Source: Chryseobacterium defluvii
Lineage (GTDB): Bacteria > Bacteroidota > Bacteroidia > Flavobacteriales > Weeksellaceae
DNA: 64,000 nucleotides
Assembly: GCF_014204415.1 (NCBI RefSeq)
Contig: NZ_JACHLE010000003.1
Span: 62,001-126,000, forward strand
Reading direction: 5' to 3'
In this document: positions 8,557 through 17,587 of the stretch, piece after piece
How positions within the stretch are numbered: position 1 is the stretch's first letter
Layout of the letters: every line of letters starts with the position of its first letter
The notes under the pieces: model-generated
Database searches by the model: none
What the model was told of the DNA's origin: nothing
What the model saw: the letters and a program-made list of their open reading frames with translations, nothing else
Translations under genes and position numbers: made by a program

Positions 8557-8569
8557 CATCTTACAAGTT

Positions 8570-8857
8570 ATGAAAGCAACCAAAAGACTGCTTACATCCG
8601 TATGGACTGTTGAGTTTGAAAAGGTTTCCGAAGGAAAAGTCAAAATCCTCAACTATTCGAGGAATGATCCCGAAGGATATGAAAGAGAAAAAGAACTTCC
8701 CAACGGAGAACTGATTGAAACGGAAGATCGTGTCGTCACCCACTTATGGTTAAAACCTTATCAAGATTTTGATCCGTGGGTCAACGAAAAGAATGTCACG
8801 GAAATCTACGAAGTGGTTAATCCGAAGTTCATATTTTCTTATGGACATGAGGAATAA
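8570..8857 (+). CDS. Small hypothetical protein
   Basis: A 95-residue soluble protein beginning MKATKRLLTSVWTVEFEKV, rich in charged residues and Trp, with the segment RVVTHLWLKPYQDFDPW. It lies 13 bp after the previous gene in the same run and ends on TAA. I do not recognise a family. Confidence 0.65.
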   Translation: MKATKRLLTSVWTVEFEKVSEGKVKILNYSRNDPEGYEREKELPNGELIETEDRVVTHLWLKPYQDFDPWVNEKNVTEIYEVVNPKFIFSYGHEE

Positions 8858-8930
8858 TCTACTATTTCATAAAAGAAAACCCGAAAACAAAAATTGAAAA
8901 CAAAAAAACTAACCTTTAAATTTTAATCTT

Positions 8931-9554
8931 ATGAAAGAAAACAAAGCCGAACCAACGGCACAAACCTCCCTGTTGAAAATATTTTCAACGGTGCTCAGAG
9001 ACCGTAGTAAGTCGGAACAACAGTTCCAGACGATTACTTCGGAAATGGTAAGATTCTTTACCCGTAAAGAACTCATCGAAATCGTTACCCACAATTTTAA
9101 TGGAAACGTATCGCAGTACAATCTTGTGGAGATGGAGAATGAAGAGATTTTGCTTCTCATAGGCGATGATTACAGGATTATTTCCTATGTCATGAGCCGA
9201 TGGAGTAAAGAAATTTCACAGCTTCCTACAAAACAGGAATGGCTGGATGCAAAAATCAATTCTATCCGTGAACCTGCTCTTGCTTCCGATTCACAGGTAT
9301 CTGCCCAAGGAACTGCTCAGGAAAACCTGAATACTACTTCAGAATCAGGTACTATGAAAAATCAGGAAGCAAATGGATCAGTATCTGAAAATCAAATTAC
9401 GGATATAACAGAAACACAGCAATCTGTGGAAAATGCGGGTAACACAAATCCTGAAGGTTCGAAATCTCCGAAATCCTCGGATAAGCAGTTACCTGAAAAG
9501 AAAACGGAAGAAAAACTATCTTCTAAAAAACCCGAAAAGGCTAAGAATACTTAA
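8931..9554 (+). CDS. Hypothetical protein with IGDD domain and disordered tail
   Basis: A 207-residue protein. Residues 1-105 carry the helical domain shared with the 6837 gene (IGDDYRIISYVMSRWSKE). Residues 115-207 are a low-complexity tail rich in Ser, Thr, Glu and Lys (KSPKSSDKQLPEKKTEEKLS), probably disordered. It is the last gene of the standard-code run: seven glycines, none TGA, and a TAA stop about 100 bp before the TGA=Gly methylase gene. Confidence 0.68.
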   Translation: MKENKAEPTAQTSLLKIFSTVLRDRSKSEQQFQTITSEMVRFFTRKELIEIVTHNFNGNVSQYNLVEMENEEILLLIGDDYRIISYVMSRWSKEISQLPTKQEWLDAKINSIREPALASDSQVSAQGTAQENLNTTSESGTMKNQEANGSVSENQITDITETQQSVENAGNTNPEGSKSPKSSDKQLPEKKTEEKLSSKKPEKAKNT

Positions 9555-9651
9555 GTCGTTTCAACTATTTAATAATGGCTTGTCATTTACGAGCCATTTT
9601 CCTTTGGCAAGTAAGCATTCAAAAATATTTTATCTGATTATTAAAAACAAA

Positions 9652-10527
9652 ATGACAAAATCAAACGAAACGAACAACCCTTCCTTGAGACAATCTCACG
9701 GTAAACTTAGCTGAGGACAAAGACCTAAAGTACTCATAAAAACTCCTGTGAGTTACTATTGAGGCAAGCAAATGATGCTGAAAAACATTTTGCCGTTAAT
9801 ACCTGATCACAGGATATACGTTGAACCCTTCTTCGGAGGCGGTTCAGTGTATCGGGCAAAAGCTCCCGCTCCCTGCGAAGTCATTAATGATGTAAATATG
9901 AATGTTGTTAATTTCTATCAGGTTCTGAAAAGCAGAAGCAAAAAGCTGGAGGCAAAAATTAAAGAAACGCTTCTCAGCAGGGAAACCTACAAAAAAGCGA
10001 TGCTCATTTACGACTGTCCACGACTGTTTGCAGATGATAAAGTAACAAGGGCTTGGGCATTCCGAGTCAGTGTTAGCCAAGGGTATCTGAATAAAATTTG
10101 AAGCCGATGATACGATAAGGAAAAAAGGTCGGCTTTCAACTTTCAAAATAAAGTGGATGCTTTCGGAATTAATCTTGCGCAGAGGATGAGGTATACGCAG
10201 ATAGAGCAAGCAGATGGTTGTAAGGTCATCCAGAGTAGGGACACTGAAAACAGCTTCTTTTACTGTGATCCGCCATACATAAACACGAATATGGGTTTCT
10301 ACAAATGATATACTGAACAAGATTTTATTACGCTCTTGGAAACATTAGCCCAAGTGAAATGAAAATTCCTTTTATCCAATTATCCATGAGAAATTCTCGA
10401 CAGCTATATTAAAAAGCACAACCGATACGTCAAAACTTTTGACAAACCCTTATCAGCAAGCCACAATAGGAAAACGGGGAAAGTGAGGAGAAAAACGGAG
10501 GTGCTTGTAGCGAATTATCCGATTTAG
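9652..10527 (+). CDS. D12-class DNA adenine methylase (TGA read as Gly)
   Basis: With TGA as glycine this is a 291-residue N6-adenine methyltransferase that would transfer a methyl group from SAM to adenine in DNA. Motifs: TPVSYY-Gly-GKQMMLKNI near residue 35, the SAM-binding VEPFFGGGSVYRAK near residue 60, and the catalytic DPPY in FFYCDPPYINTNMGFYK near residue 205. Seven in-frame TGAs fall at family glycines, for example YY-Gly-GK, VK-Gly-KFLLSNYP and YP-Gly-EIL. It ends on TAG. The start ATG at 9652 follows an A-rich leader like those of the 5.9-9.6 kb genes. No restriction partner is visible, so host-mimicking or regulatory methylation is likelier than restriction-modification. Confidence 0.85.
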
Positions 10528-10644
10528 AGATACTGCTACTGCTATATATTCGCATATACTATTGATAATTTTCAAAATTTAATAAATACCGCAACACATT
10601 TATATGAATACAAGAAAAATTTACTTCTCTAAAACAAAAACATA

Positions 10645-10809
10645 ATGGATATGGATCAAGAAATGCTGAAAGTGAGAAAAATCCTCTGAAAAGAATTTGA
10701 TACCATTATTCCTGACGAAACCGTAAAACTGATCATTTATTCCTTTAAAATGATGGCAAAAATCATTGTCAGGGATTTTGAAAAAGAGAATGAAAAAGAG
10801 CGTGAATAA
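10645..10809 (+). CDS. Small helical hypothetical protein (one TGA read as Gly)
   Basis: A 54-residue acidic helical protein (MDMDQEMLKVRKIL-Gly-KEFD, then TIIPDETVKLIIYSFKMMAK) with one in-frame TGA and a TAA stop. It has the same A-rich leader as the neighbouring genes (CTAAAACAAAAACATAATG) and sits between the methylase and the recombinase. The function is unknown. Confidence 0.5.
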
Positions 10810-10892
10810 TCTGCTCTTTTTTTGTGTTGATTATCATAGAAAAAATCATTACAATTTTACCAAACCAACTTATTTAATTAGCTTTTCAAAAG

Positions 10893-12803
10893 ATGTACAA
10901 AAGAAAAAAAAATAAAAATACCTCTCCAACTTCGGGATATTTTGTAAAACCCAAAACGGATGAGGAAAGATTCTGAACCAATAAACTCAATGCTGTTATT
11001 TATGTAAGGGTTTCCAGTGAAGGTCAGGTTAATCAGTGACATGGTTTAGAGTCGCAGGAAACCGTATGTAGAGAGCGATGCCAAAGACAGCAATGACTGG
11101 AAGTTGATGTGGTTAGAGTTTTCAGGGAAGAAGGTGTAAGTTGAAAAAATATGGATCGTAAAGCGATGAACGAAGCCATCCGTTTTTTGGAAAAAGAGAA
11201 CAAAAAATATACGAAAATTCATTATTTTGTTGTGACGGATGCTGACCGTATTGCAAGACCTGATGATATTGCCGAAGCCTTTACTTTAGAACAAAGTATT
11301 GAAAGTGTTTGAGTTAAAATCATCACCGTCAATAACAGAAGAGATGTAGAGACCGATGAAGGAAAATTCCTGCATACCATCCAATATGCAATTGCAGGTT
11401 TAGAACGCAGAAAAATACTGAGAAGAACTATGAACGGGAGATTAAGCAGTCTGAAAAATGGTTGACGACCCTTTCCAAAACCTCCGTTAGGATTTCGCAG
11501 GGAAAAATCAGCCGATAACAATGGTTATATTGATCTGATAGATGAAATTAAATGACCTGTTATTAAAGAAGGACTAGAATTATATGCGTATAGTCCAATG
11601 TTCAGCAAGGCTCAACTGCATAGATATCGGGCTGAAAAATGAATTCTGCCCAATCCTTCAAGTAAGAAACTGCATTTTTCCATGATTGAAAAAACGTTCC
11701 AAGATTACAGATTATATTTTTATGCAGGCTACATTTACTATCCTGAACGGGGAATAGATGTTCCTTTTAAATGAAAGCACAAGGCACTTGTTTCAGTGGA
11801 TACAGTGGAAAAAATAATGGAGAAGGAAGCCAATAAAATAAAAAAAGTTAGGTCGTCTAATCTCAATGTGGACAAGGAACTACATGTGCTTCACAAAATG
11901 ATTACCTGTATAGGTTGCGGAAGAAAATTAGGATGCTATGCCAGCAGATGAAACGGAGGAGTTTATTATTACTATACCTGTAATAATAAATACTGTTCAG
12001 ATAGGGTTGCCGTTCGTAAAGATGTTATAGAAAAACAGTTTGAAGAATTCATCGAAACCATGAAATTGCCTAAGCAATTGTTTGATACGCTCAAATCATA
12101 TATTCTGGAAGAACGAAAGGAAAATAAGCAAAAAAAATCGAACAGCCTTCCGAAAATGCAGTGACAGCTTCTTTCCATAAAATCTAAGATGGAAAAGATT
12201 GAGGAAAAAATTTTATCGGTTTCCAACGAATGACTGACCAAAAAAATGGAACAGGAATGGTCTGCACTTGAAACATTACAGGATGATTTGATCAGAAGTA
12301 TGAAAAACCAGAAAGATGATGAAGACAATATTGAGCAAATACTCTCTCAAACAGAATGTATATTTACCAAGCCTGCTGAAATGTGGAGAAACAGCAACTA
12401 TGAGATAAGGCAGTTATTGTTTATGGTTTGGTTTGCTGGTGTTTTGTATTACAAAAAAGATTCGTGATATTGAACCAACGAAACTACAGGTCTGCATTAC
12501 CTTTTTCAATTAAATTGGGGTGGTAATTCCCCTTTGGCAGCACACGGAGGTACAGCATCAAACCTAGGGAATGTAATTATTGATTGTAGTTGAACCAACG
12601 AAACTACAGGGTTGTATTACTTTTTTCAGTTAAACAAGGGTGATAATTCCCTAATGGCAGCACACGGAGGTACGGAATCAAACCCAATTACACTGTCAGA
12701 TACTGATTTTGATAAAATCATAGAGATCCTTATTGCCCAAAGCAAATACATCAATGCAATACACAAGATCAGCAAAATATATGGGTTGAAATGGGAGATA
12801 TAA
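10893..12803 (+). CDS. Large serine recombinase (15 TGA codons read as Gly)
   Basis: A 636-residue serine integrase/resolvase when TGA is glycine. The catalytic region is textbook: AVIYVRVSSEGQVNQ-Gly-HGLESQ (nucleophile Ser at 41/42), FREEGVS-Gly-KNMDRKAM, VVTDADRIARPDD and AGLERRKI-RRTMNGRL. It is followed by the recombinase domain PFPKPPLGFRRE, a zinc ribbon ITCIGCGRKLGCY...CNNKYC and a coiled coil. Fifteen in-frame TGAs all sit at glycine positions, and the stop is TAA. The C-terminus contains a 40-codon tandem duplication. It would integrate or excise the left-arm element and lies at its right edge, where TGA recoding ends. Under the standard code it is hopelessly interrupted. Confidence 0.88.
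12471..12684 (+). repeat. In-frame 120-bp tandem duplication in the recombinase 3' end
   Basis: Bases 12471-12564 recur at 12591-12684, exactly 120 bp (40 codons) apart, at roughly 80-85% identity. Each copy begins with a TGA and encodes a form of Gly-TNETTGLHYLFQLN followed by AAHGGT-SN. The first copy resembles the normal end of such recombinases, and the second is followed by a novel 40-residue tail. Confidence 0.75.
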
Positions 12804-12890
12804 AACAAATAATAATAATTCGTGGTATGAAAAAATTATACAGAAAATCTTATAAAATTCGTAGATAATTTATTGGAATCACGGCAGGAT

Positions 12891-13220
12891 TTACCGTTCC
12901 AAGTCCAATTCGTCACTAATGTCTTTGGCTGTTTTTTCCAAAGCACGCCAACTCCTCTCTGTATCTGAAAGCGGTTTATCTGAATTATCCAATTGCATCT
13001 GCTCAATTTCTTTGGAGTAATCTGTCAGAATTTTCTGAATTTCTTCTTCCTCCAAATCCTCATAATAATATAAGGTTTCGATTCCGAACTCTTTAACATT
13101 GGAAAAAAATTCTTGAGGACTATCATAGGTTAAAATTTCTTTTGCCAAAAATTTTTTAAGACTATCTTCAGGTTGGTTGGCTATCGCCTGTAGTTTTTCG
13201 ATGGCTTCTTTTTCGTTCAT
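12891..13220 (-). CDS. Hypothetical acidic helical protein
   Basis: About 109 residues from the ATG at 13220, preferred over an upstream start because the preceding residues are hydrophobic and unlike the rest. The protein is acidic and helical (MNEKEAIEKLQAIANQPEDS, then LEEEEIQKILTDYSKEIEQM), with no domain I recognise. It has no TGA-glycine and is the first gene right of the recombinase. Confidence 0.6.
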   Translation of the reverse strand: MNEKEAIEKLQAIANQPEDSLKKFLAKEILTYDSPQEFFSNVKEFGIETLYYYEDLEEEEIQKILTDYSKEIEQMQLDNSDKPLSDTERSWRALEKTAKDISDELDLER

Positions 13221-13361
13221 AATGTGATAGTTGTAAACAAATATACTGATAAAATCCATTCTTTTTAAATGGTTCTTCAAAGAAAGACAAAATGTGAAAA
13301 TTCACTTGCTTTTTTTCGATTTCTAGATATAGTAGGACTCTAATCTAAAACAAGAAAAGTT

Positions 13362-13760
13362 ATGAGTAACACAAAATTTCATTTCGTAAAGTACGAATTC
13401 GGAACTGTAAATGCAGAAAGTGATCATGAAGCATCGCTAATGATTAACAGTCCGTTTGCTCCTAAAGAAAGTAAAATCCTTGGTATCGTTTCCAAGAAAG
13501 TCGGAACTCCGGTTTTCCCGAATCTTGAGCATAAGGAACTGATCGACAGGATTGCACATTTGGAAACGGCAATCATTTGGAAAGTAGAACACTTCGAACT
13601 GAAAGCAAAAGAACTGGAACAGAACTCAGGAAACAAACTTTATGACAGAACCCTGTGTGAAAAAGCTTTGTACGAAATGATTAACAACCACAACCGTGAC
13701 GAAGGTATCTCTTGGTCAACTGTTGAGTATTATCTTGATGCTTTTTGTAAGAAGGATTAA
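13362..13760 (+). CDS. Hypothetical protein
   Basis: A 132-residue soluble protein. The N-terminal half (KFHFVKYEFGTVNAESDHEA) looks like a beta-strand domain. The C-terminal half is helical, with NNHNRDEGISWSTVEYYLDA resembling a short DNA-associated helix-turn-helix. It is divergently placed from the minus-strand gene at 12891-13220 and closed by a strong terminator. No function is assigned. Confidence 0.65.
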   Translation: MSNTKFHFVKYEFGTVNAESDHEASLMINSPFAPKESKILGIVSKKVGTPVFPNLEHKELIDRIAHLETAIIWKVEHFELKAKELEQNSGNKLYDRTLCEKALYEMINNHNRDEGISWSTVEYYLDAFCKKD

Positions 13761-13767
13761 AAAGTAA

Positions 13768-13797
13768 CTCCGATTGGTATTTCCATCGGAGTTTTTG
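13768..13797 (+). terminator. Rho-independent terminator
   Basis: CTCCGAT and ATCGGAG form a 7-bp stem with loop TGGTATTTCC, followed by a T run, right after the 13362-13760 gene. Confidence 0.8.
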
Positions 13798-13965
13798 TAT
13801 AAGTCTTCACTGAATATATTCGTGTTGCTTTCAAAGGGAAGAAAACGATAGTGATTAATTGAATGTTGATAGCCTTTAAACCTGCAAGATATAAGGTATA
13901 TTATGTTTTTTTGATATACAAAAAGCAGGTACGTCATGCCTGCTTGTTTTACATTTTGAAATTTT

Positions 13966-14094
13966 CTATAAAAATAATACTTTAAATGCAAAAGCAATTG
14001 CACACATGCTTAATATTGATAAAATAATTCCTAAAAATGTAAAATGATTGGGGATTTTCCCCATTAAATCATTATTTTCTTTTTTCTTATCCAT
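13966..14094 (-). CDS. 42-aa single-pass membrane peptide at the end of the RiPP operon
   Basis: A 42-codon ORF starts two bases after the stop of the ABC exporter. It has a charged N-terminus (MDKKKENNDLMGKIPN) and one hydrophobic helix (FLGIILSILSMCAIAFAFKV). Its position as the last gene of the exporter operon suggests an immunity peptide or exporter accessory factor, by analogy with bacteriocin clusters; this is inference. It is short enough to be missed by gene callers. Confidence 0.5.
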   Translation of the reverse strand: MDKKKENNDLMGKIPNHFTFLGIILSILSMCAIAFAFKVLFL

Positions 14095-14096
14095 AA

Positions 14097-16274
14097 TTAA
14101 AGACCTAATTCTAATTGATTTTGTATTAATTCAAAATATTTTCCTTTACTTCTAATTAATTCATCGTGATTACCCCTTTCAATAATCTCTCCGTTATCTA
14201 AAACAATAATTTGGTCTGCATTTTTAACAGTAGATAATCTATGGGCAACCACAATCATTGTTTTATTTTTGAAATATTGGTCAATATTTTCAACTATTAT
14301 TCTTTCATTTTTTGCATCTAAAGAATTTGTTGCTTCATCAAAAAATAAATAGTCAGGATCTTTATAAATGGCTCTTGCAATCAGTATTCGTTGTCGTTGA
14401 CCATGACTTATACCTACTCCTTCTGAGCCTATTATAGTATTTAATTTGAGAGGCAGTTTATCAATAAAATCGTCAACATTGGCAAGCTTAACAGCATTTA
14501 ACAATTTTTCTTGATTAACATTTTCTTCTAATGCAATATTATAAGAAATGGTATCAGAAAATATAAAACTATCTTGTAAAATTACGCCACATTTATTTCG
14601 CCATAATGTATTTTCAAGCTCTTCTAAAGGGGTTTCATGTAAATAAAGATTACCTTTTTGAGGCTTGTAAAATTTAAGAAGTAGTTTTAAAAGGGTGGTT
14701 TTACCACTTCCGCTAACACCTACAATAGCAGTTGTTTTACCTTTAGGTATTTTTAGTGAGATATCTTTAAGTATATAATTTGTGTTATCATAGGAAAAGT
14801 TTATGTTTTGAATTTCAATATCCTGTATTTCGGAAAGTGAAGAAACTTTGCTTGGATTTTCTTCATCAGGTCTGTTATGGATTTCATTTAATCTTTCAAA
14901 ACTTACTTTTACTAACTGATATTGTAAAACAAAATTTATTAACTGACTGATCGGAGCATTAATCCCCCCTAAAATGAACATAACAGCCAACATACTACCA
15001 ATAGTAAGAGTTCCATTCATTACTGCCATTGATGAAACAAATACCACCAAGATAGTTTGAAAGAAACTAATAAATCTATAACTTTCATATTGTTGATTAA
15101 TTTTAAGTTTATCAATATTGTTTAAGTAAATAGTTGTTTGTATTTTTTGCCATTCATTACGTTTATTTTCTTCTAAATTATTTAATTTGATTTCTTGCAT
15201 TGAGTTTATTAACTCATAAATTTTGTTTTGATCCTTTGCTTGTAAAGAGAATGTTTTTTGATCTAAGATTTTTATCTTCTTCAAAAATCTGAAAATCCAT
15301 AACAATTCTATTATTGTACTAATAAAAACAATCAAAAAAATACTTACATTGAAGTAAAGTAATATAAATGAGTAAATTACAATACTAAAAATGGAAAATA
15401 CAGTCTGGATTAGATCTTTTGATAAAAATTCTTCAATTCTTTTGTGATCCTGTATTCTTTGAGTTAAATCACCAATATTTTTACTATTGAAGAACTTTAA
15501 AGGTAATTTCATCAGCTTAATAAGAAAATCTGAAATAATAGATAGACTTATTCGGCTACTAATATGTATAAATAGCCAAGAACGATAAAACTCTAATCCA
15601 ACTCTACTAATAAAAACAACAACCTGTGCTATTAAAATAAGGTATATAAAAGAAACATTTTTTAATGCAACTCCTTTATCTAATATTTTTTGTGTAAAAA
15701 AGGGAAATATTAGCTCAATGCTTGAAGATATTAGCAAGGTAAGAGCGATTAAGAAAAGTTGTGTCTTATGTTTTTTCAAATACTGAGTAACATATTCTAA
15801 ACTTCCTTTATTGCTTTTCTCTGTGGAGCTATTTTCAAACAGCATTTCCGTGGGCTCAAGCAGTAAAATAATTCCTTCTGTTTTTTCCTGTGTCCAACCT
15901 TTTAAAAATTCATTTTTGGAATATACCGTTTTTCCAAATGCTGGGTCTGCAACATATACTTTTTCTTGTGTGATTTTATAAACAACAACAAAATGATTTT
16001 GATTCCAAAAAAAAATGGCAGGAAGAGGAGCATTTTCTAAAACATCTTCAAAATTTAATTTTATCACTAATGGTTTATATCCCAACTTTTCTGAGGTATA
16101 ATTTAAATCAGAAATTGTAATACCCTGCTTTAAAAGATTACTTTCACTTAGAGCAGAGTTAGAATTTGAAATATCTATCCCATAATGCTTACTAATCATT
16201 TTAAGGCAAGCAAAACCACAATCTTGGCTGTCTAATTGCTTGAAAAAAGGAAAAGAATTTTTAAACAACCTCAT
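14097..16274 (-). CDS. Peptidase-containing ABC exporter (C39 family) of a RiPP locus
   Basis: A 725-residue PCAT-type transporter that would cleave the leader of a ribosomal peptide after a double glycine and export the core. Residues 8-130 are a C39 peptidase: Gln-Cys in FKQLDSQDCGFACLKMISK, His in NHFVVVYK and Asp in VADPAFGK. Six membrane helices span about 165-440. The nucleotide-binding domain has Walker A VGVSGSGKTTLLK, signature GISHGQRQR, Walker B YLFFDEATNSLD and a switch His in VVAHRLST. It overlaps the radical SAM gene by 14 bp, so the two are translated together. The intact peptidase motif matches the GG in the nearby 72-aa precursor. Confidence 0.92.
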   Translation of the reverse strand: MRLFKNSFPFFKQLDSQDCGFACLKMISKHYGIDISNSNSALSESNLLKQGITISDLNYTSEKLGYKPLVIKLNFEDVLENAPLPAIFFWNQNHFVVVYKITQEKVYVADPAFGKTVYSKNEFLKGWTQEKTEGIILLLEPTEMLFENSSTEKSNKGSLEYVTQYLKKHKTQLFLIALTLLISSSIELIFPFFTQKILDKGVALKNVSFIYLILIAQVVVFISRVGLEFYRSWLFIHISSRISLSIISDFLIKLMKLPLKFFNSKNIGDLTQRIQDHKRIEEFLSKDLIQTVFSIFSIVIYSFILLYFNVSIFLIVFISTIIELLWIFRFLKKIKILDQKTFSLQAKDQNKIYELINSMQEIKLNNLEENKRNEWQKIQTTIYLNNIDKLKINQQYESYRFISFFQTILVVFVSSMAVMNGTLTIGSMLAVMFILGGINAPISQLINFVLQYQLVKVSFERLNEIHNRPDEENPSKVSSLSEIQDIEIQNINFSYDNTNYILKDISLKIPKGKTTAIVGVSGSGKTTLLKLLLKFYKPQKGNLYLHETPLEELENTLWRNKCGVILQDSFIFSDTISYNIALEENVNQEKLLNAVKLANVDDFIDKLPLKLNTIIGSEGVGISHGQRQRILIARAIYKDPDYLFFDEATNSLDAKNERIIVENIDQYFKNKTMIVVAHRLSTVKNADQIIVLDNGEIIERGNHDELIRSKGKYFELIQNQLELGL

Positions 16275-17523
16275 ATTCTAAATTACGAAAACTTTCTAAT
16301 TTCTTTGCATATTCAGGTTCAGGAATTGTAGGTAAGGTTTCTTCTATTATTTGTAAAGCATTTTCATAAGTTAACTTCTGTATTTCTGATTCCTTTATAA
16401 GTTCTTCAGGCATCCCATCTATTACAGCATTTTGAATATGAGTTATTAGCTTCAATAAATCATTACAATATACAGGAGCATTATTAAAGCCATTCTTTGA
16501 ACTATAACGATGTGGCAAATATCCACCACCACAAATTTCATTTACGGGACAAGCTAAACATTTTTTAGGTAAATATTTACCACTATTATAATATATTTCA
16601 GCTAAAGGAGCATTTAAAGCATCTTGAAAGTTATGAGTGTTTATATTTACATTGTCTTTTGTAAAACCGTCTCCACAAATCTTTAAAACATCAACAGCTT
16701 CTAAACCTCCATCAGTTTCTAACACTAAAACACTATTTTCTCCAGAGCCAATATTGTCTATACTATACAATCCACCTAAAATTCTGTGTATAATTACATC
16801 AAATAATCGAATCTGTATTCTTTCCTCTTCGCTTGATGAAAACCATTTATCAAAAATTTTGATATACCAATTTGCTGATGGTGTTTTTTCTACATCATAT
16901 TTTTCATTCTCTAATGTATCATGATTCAAATCCAATAAAAGAAAATCAGCAGAAAGAGCATTAATGCTTTTCATGTGTTGAAATGCAGCCATTGGATCTA
17001 AATCTAAATTTATTACTGACAGAAAGCCTAAATGCCCTTTTTGATACTTTCTGCTTATTTCAATACCTTTAATAACTTTATCATAAGTTCCTTTGCCTTG
17101 CTTATCGACTCTATATTTATCATTGATTTCTTTAGTTCCATCAATACTTACACCTACTCCAATATTATATTTATCAAAAATAGAACACCATTCTTCATCA
17201 ATTAATATTGCATTGGTTTGCAAAGAATAACTTATTGTAATACCATCATTCTTCAACATCTCCATTTTTTCAACCATCTCAACAAATTTATCTTTAGGCA
17301 TTAATAATGGTTCTCCTCCATGAAAAATAAAAGTAAATTTTGTTACATTATTTGCTTTACAATGTTCTCCAATTTTTTTAACTGCTTCGTCTATTGTTGT
17401 TTGACTAATAAACTTTGGTTGATTTTTATATGAATCATCTCCAAGATTATACATATAGCAATATGTACAATTTATATTACATCTACTCGCTATTTTAATT
17501 ATTAATGTATCACAATAAGCCAT
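16261..17523 (-). CDS. Radical SAM/SPASM peptide maturase, cyclophane-type candidate
   Basis: A 420-residue iron-sulfur enzyme. Near residue 14 is the radical SAM motif CNINCTYCYMYN, followed by FIFHGGEPLL (SAM binding). The SPASM part has KKCLACPVNEICGGGYLPHRYS and a late PVYCNDLLKLITHI. That C-terminal wording (CGGGYLPHRYS...VYC-DL) is what I know from the FxsB/XyeB/GrrM branch, whose members make carbon-carbon crosslinks on aromatic residues of ribosomal peptides. The likely substrate is the precursor encoded 64 bp upstream, with two W-T-Q/K motifs. It overlaps the exporter gene. The crosslink chemistry is inferred, not shown. Confidence 0.9.
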   Translation of the reverse strand: MAYCDTLIIKIASRCNINCTYCYMYNLGDDSYKNQPKFISQTTIDEAVKKIGEHCKANNVTKFTFIFHGGEPLLMPKDKFVEMVEKMEMLKNDGITISYSLQTNAILIDEEWCSIFDKYNIGVGVSIDGTKEINDKYRVDKQGKGTYDKVIKGIEISRKYQKGHLGFLSVINLDLDPMAAFQHMKSINALSADFLLLDLNHDTLENEKYDVEKTPSANWYIKIFDKWFSSSEEERIQIRLFDVIIHRILGGLYSIDNIGSGENSVLVLETDGGLEAVDVLKICGDGFTKDNVNINTHNFQDALNAPLAEIYYNSGKYLPKKCLACPVNEICGGGYLPHRYSSKNGFNNAPVYCNDLLKLITHIQNAVIDGMPEELIKESEIQKLTYENALQIIEETLPTIPEPEYAKKLESFRNLEYEVV

Positions 17524-17587
17524 AATTTATATTTTTTTTAATTTGATTCTTAAAAAAGCTGTCCAAAAGACAGCTAATTTTCTAAGA

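Noticed and set aside
877-12803. TGA read as tryptophan (code 4) or selenocysteine
   Set aside because: The affected sites are glycine positions in the Walker A, recombinase and methylase motifs, while Trp is normally encoded by TGG in the same genes. There are far too many TGAs for selenocysteine, and no SECIS-like hairpins follow them.
877-12803. Ordinary pseudogene decay of the left-arm genes
   Set aside because: Decay would give TAA, TAG and frameshifts as well as TGA. Here almost all interruptions are TGA at glycine sites, and the frames are otherwise intact. Only the 5' end of the coupling ATPase shows real damage.
1-12803. A tRNA-Gly(UCA) gene that would let the element carry its own decoder
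   Set aside because: I looked for cloverleaf and T-arm patterns in the left arm and saw none. A tRNAscan run with relaxed settings would be decisive.
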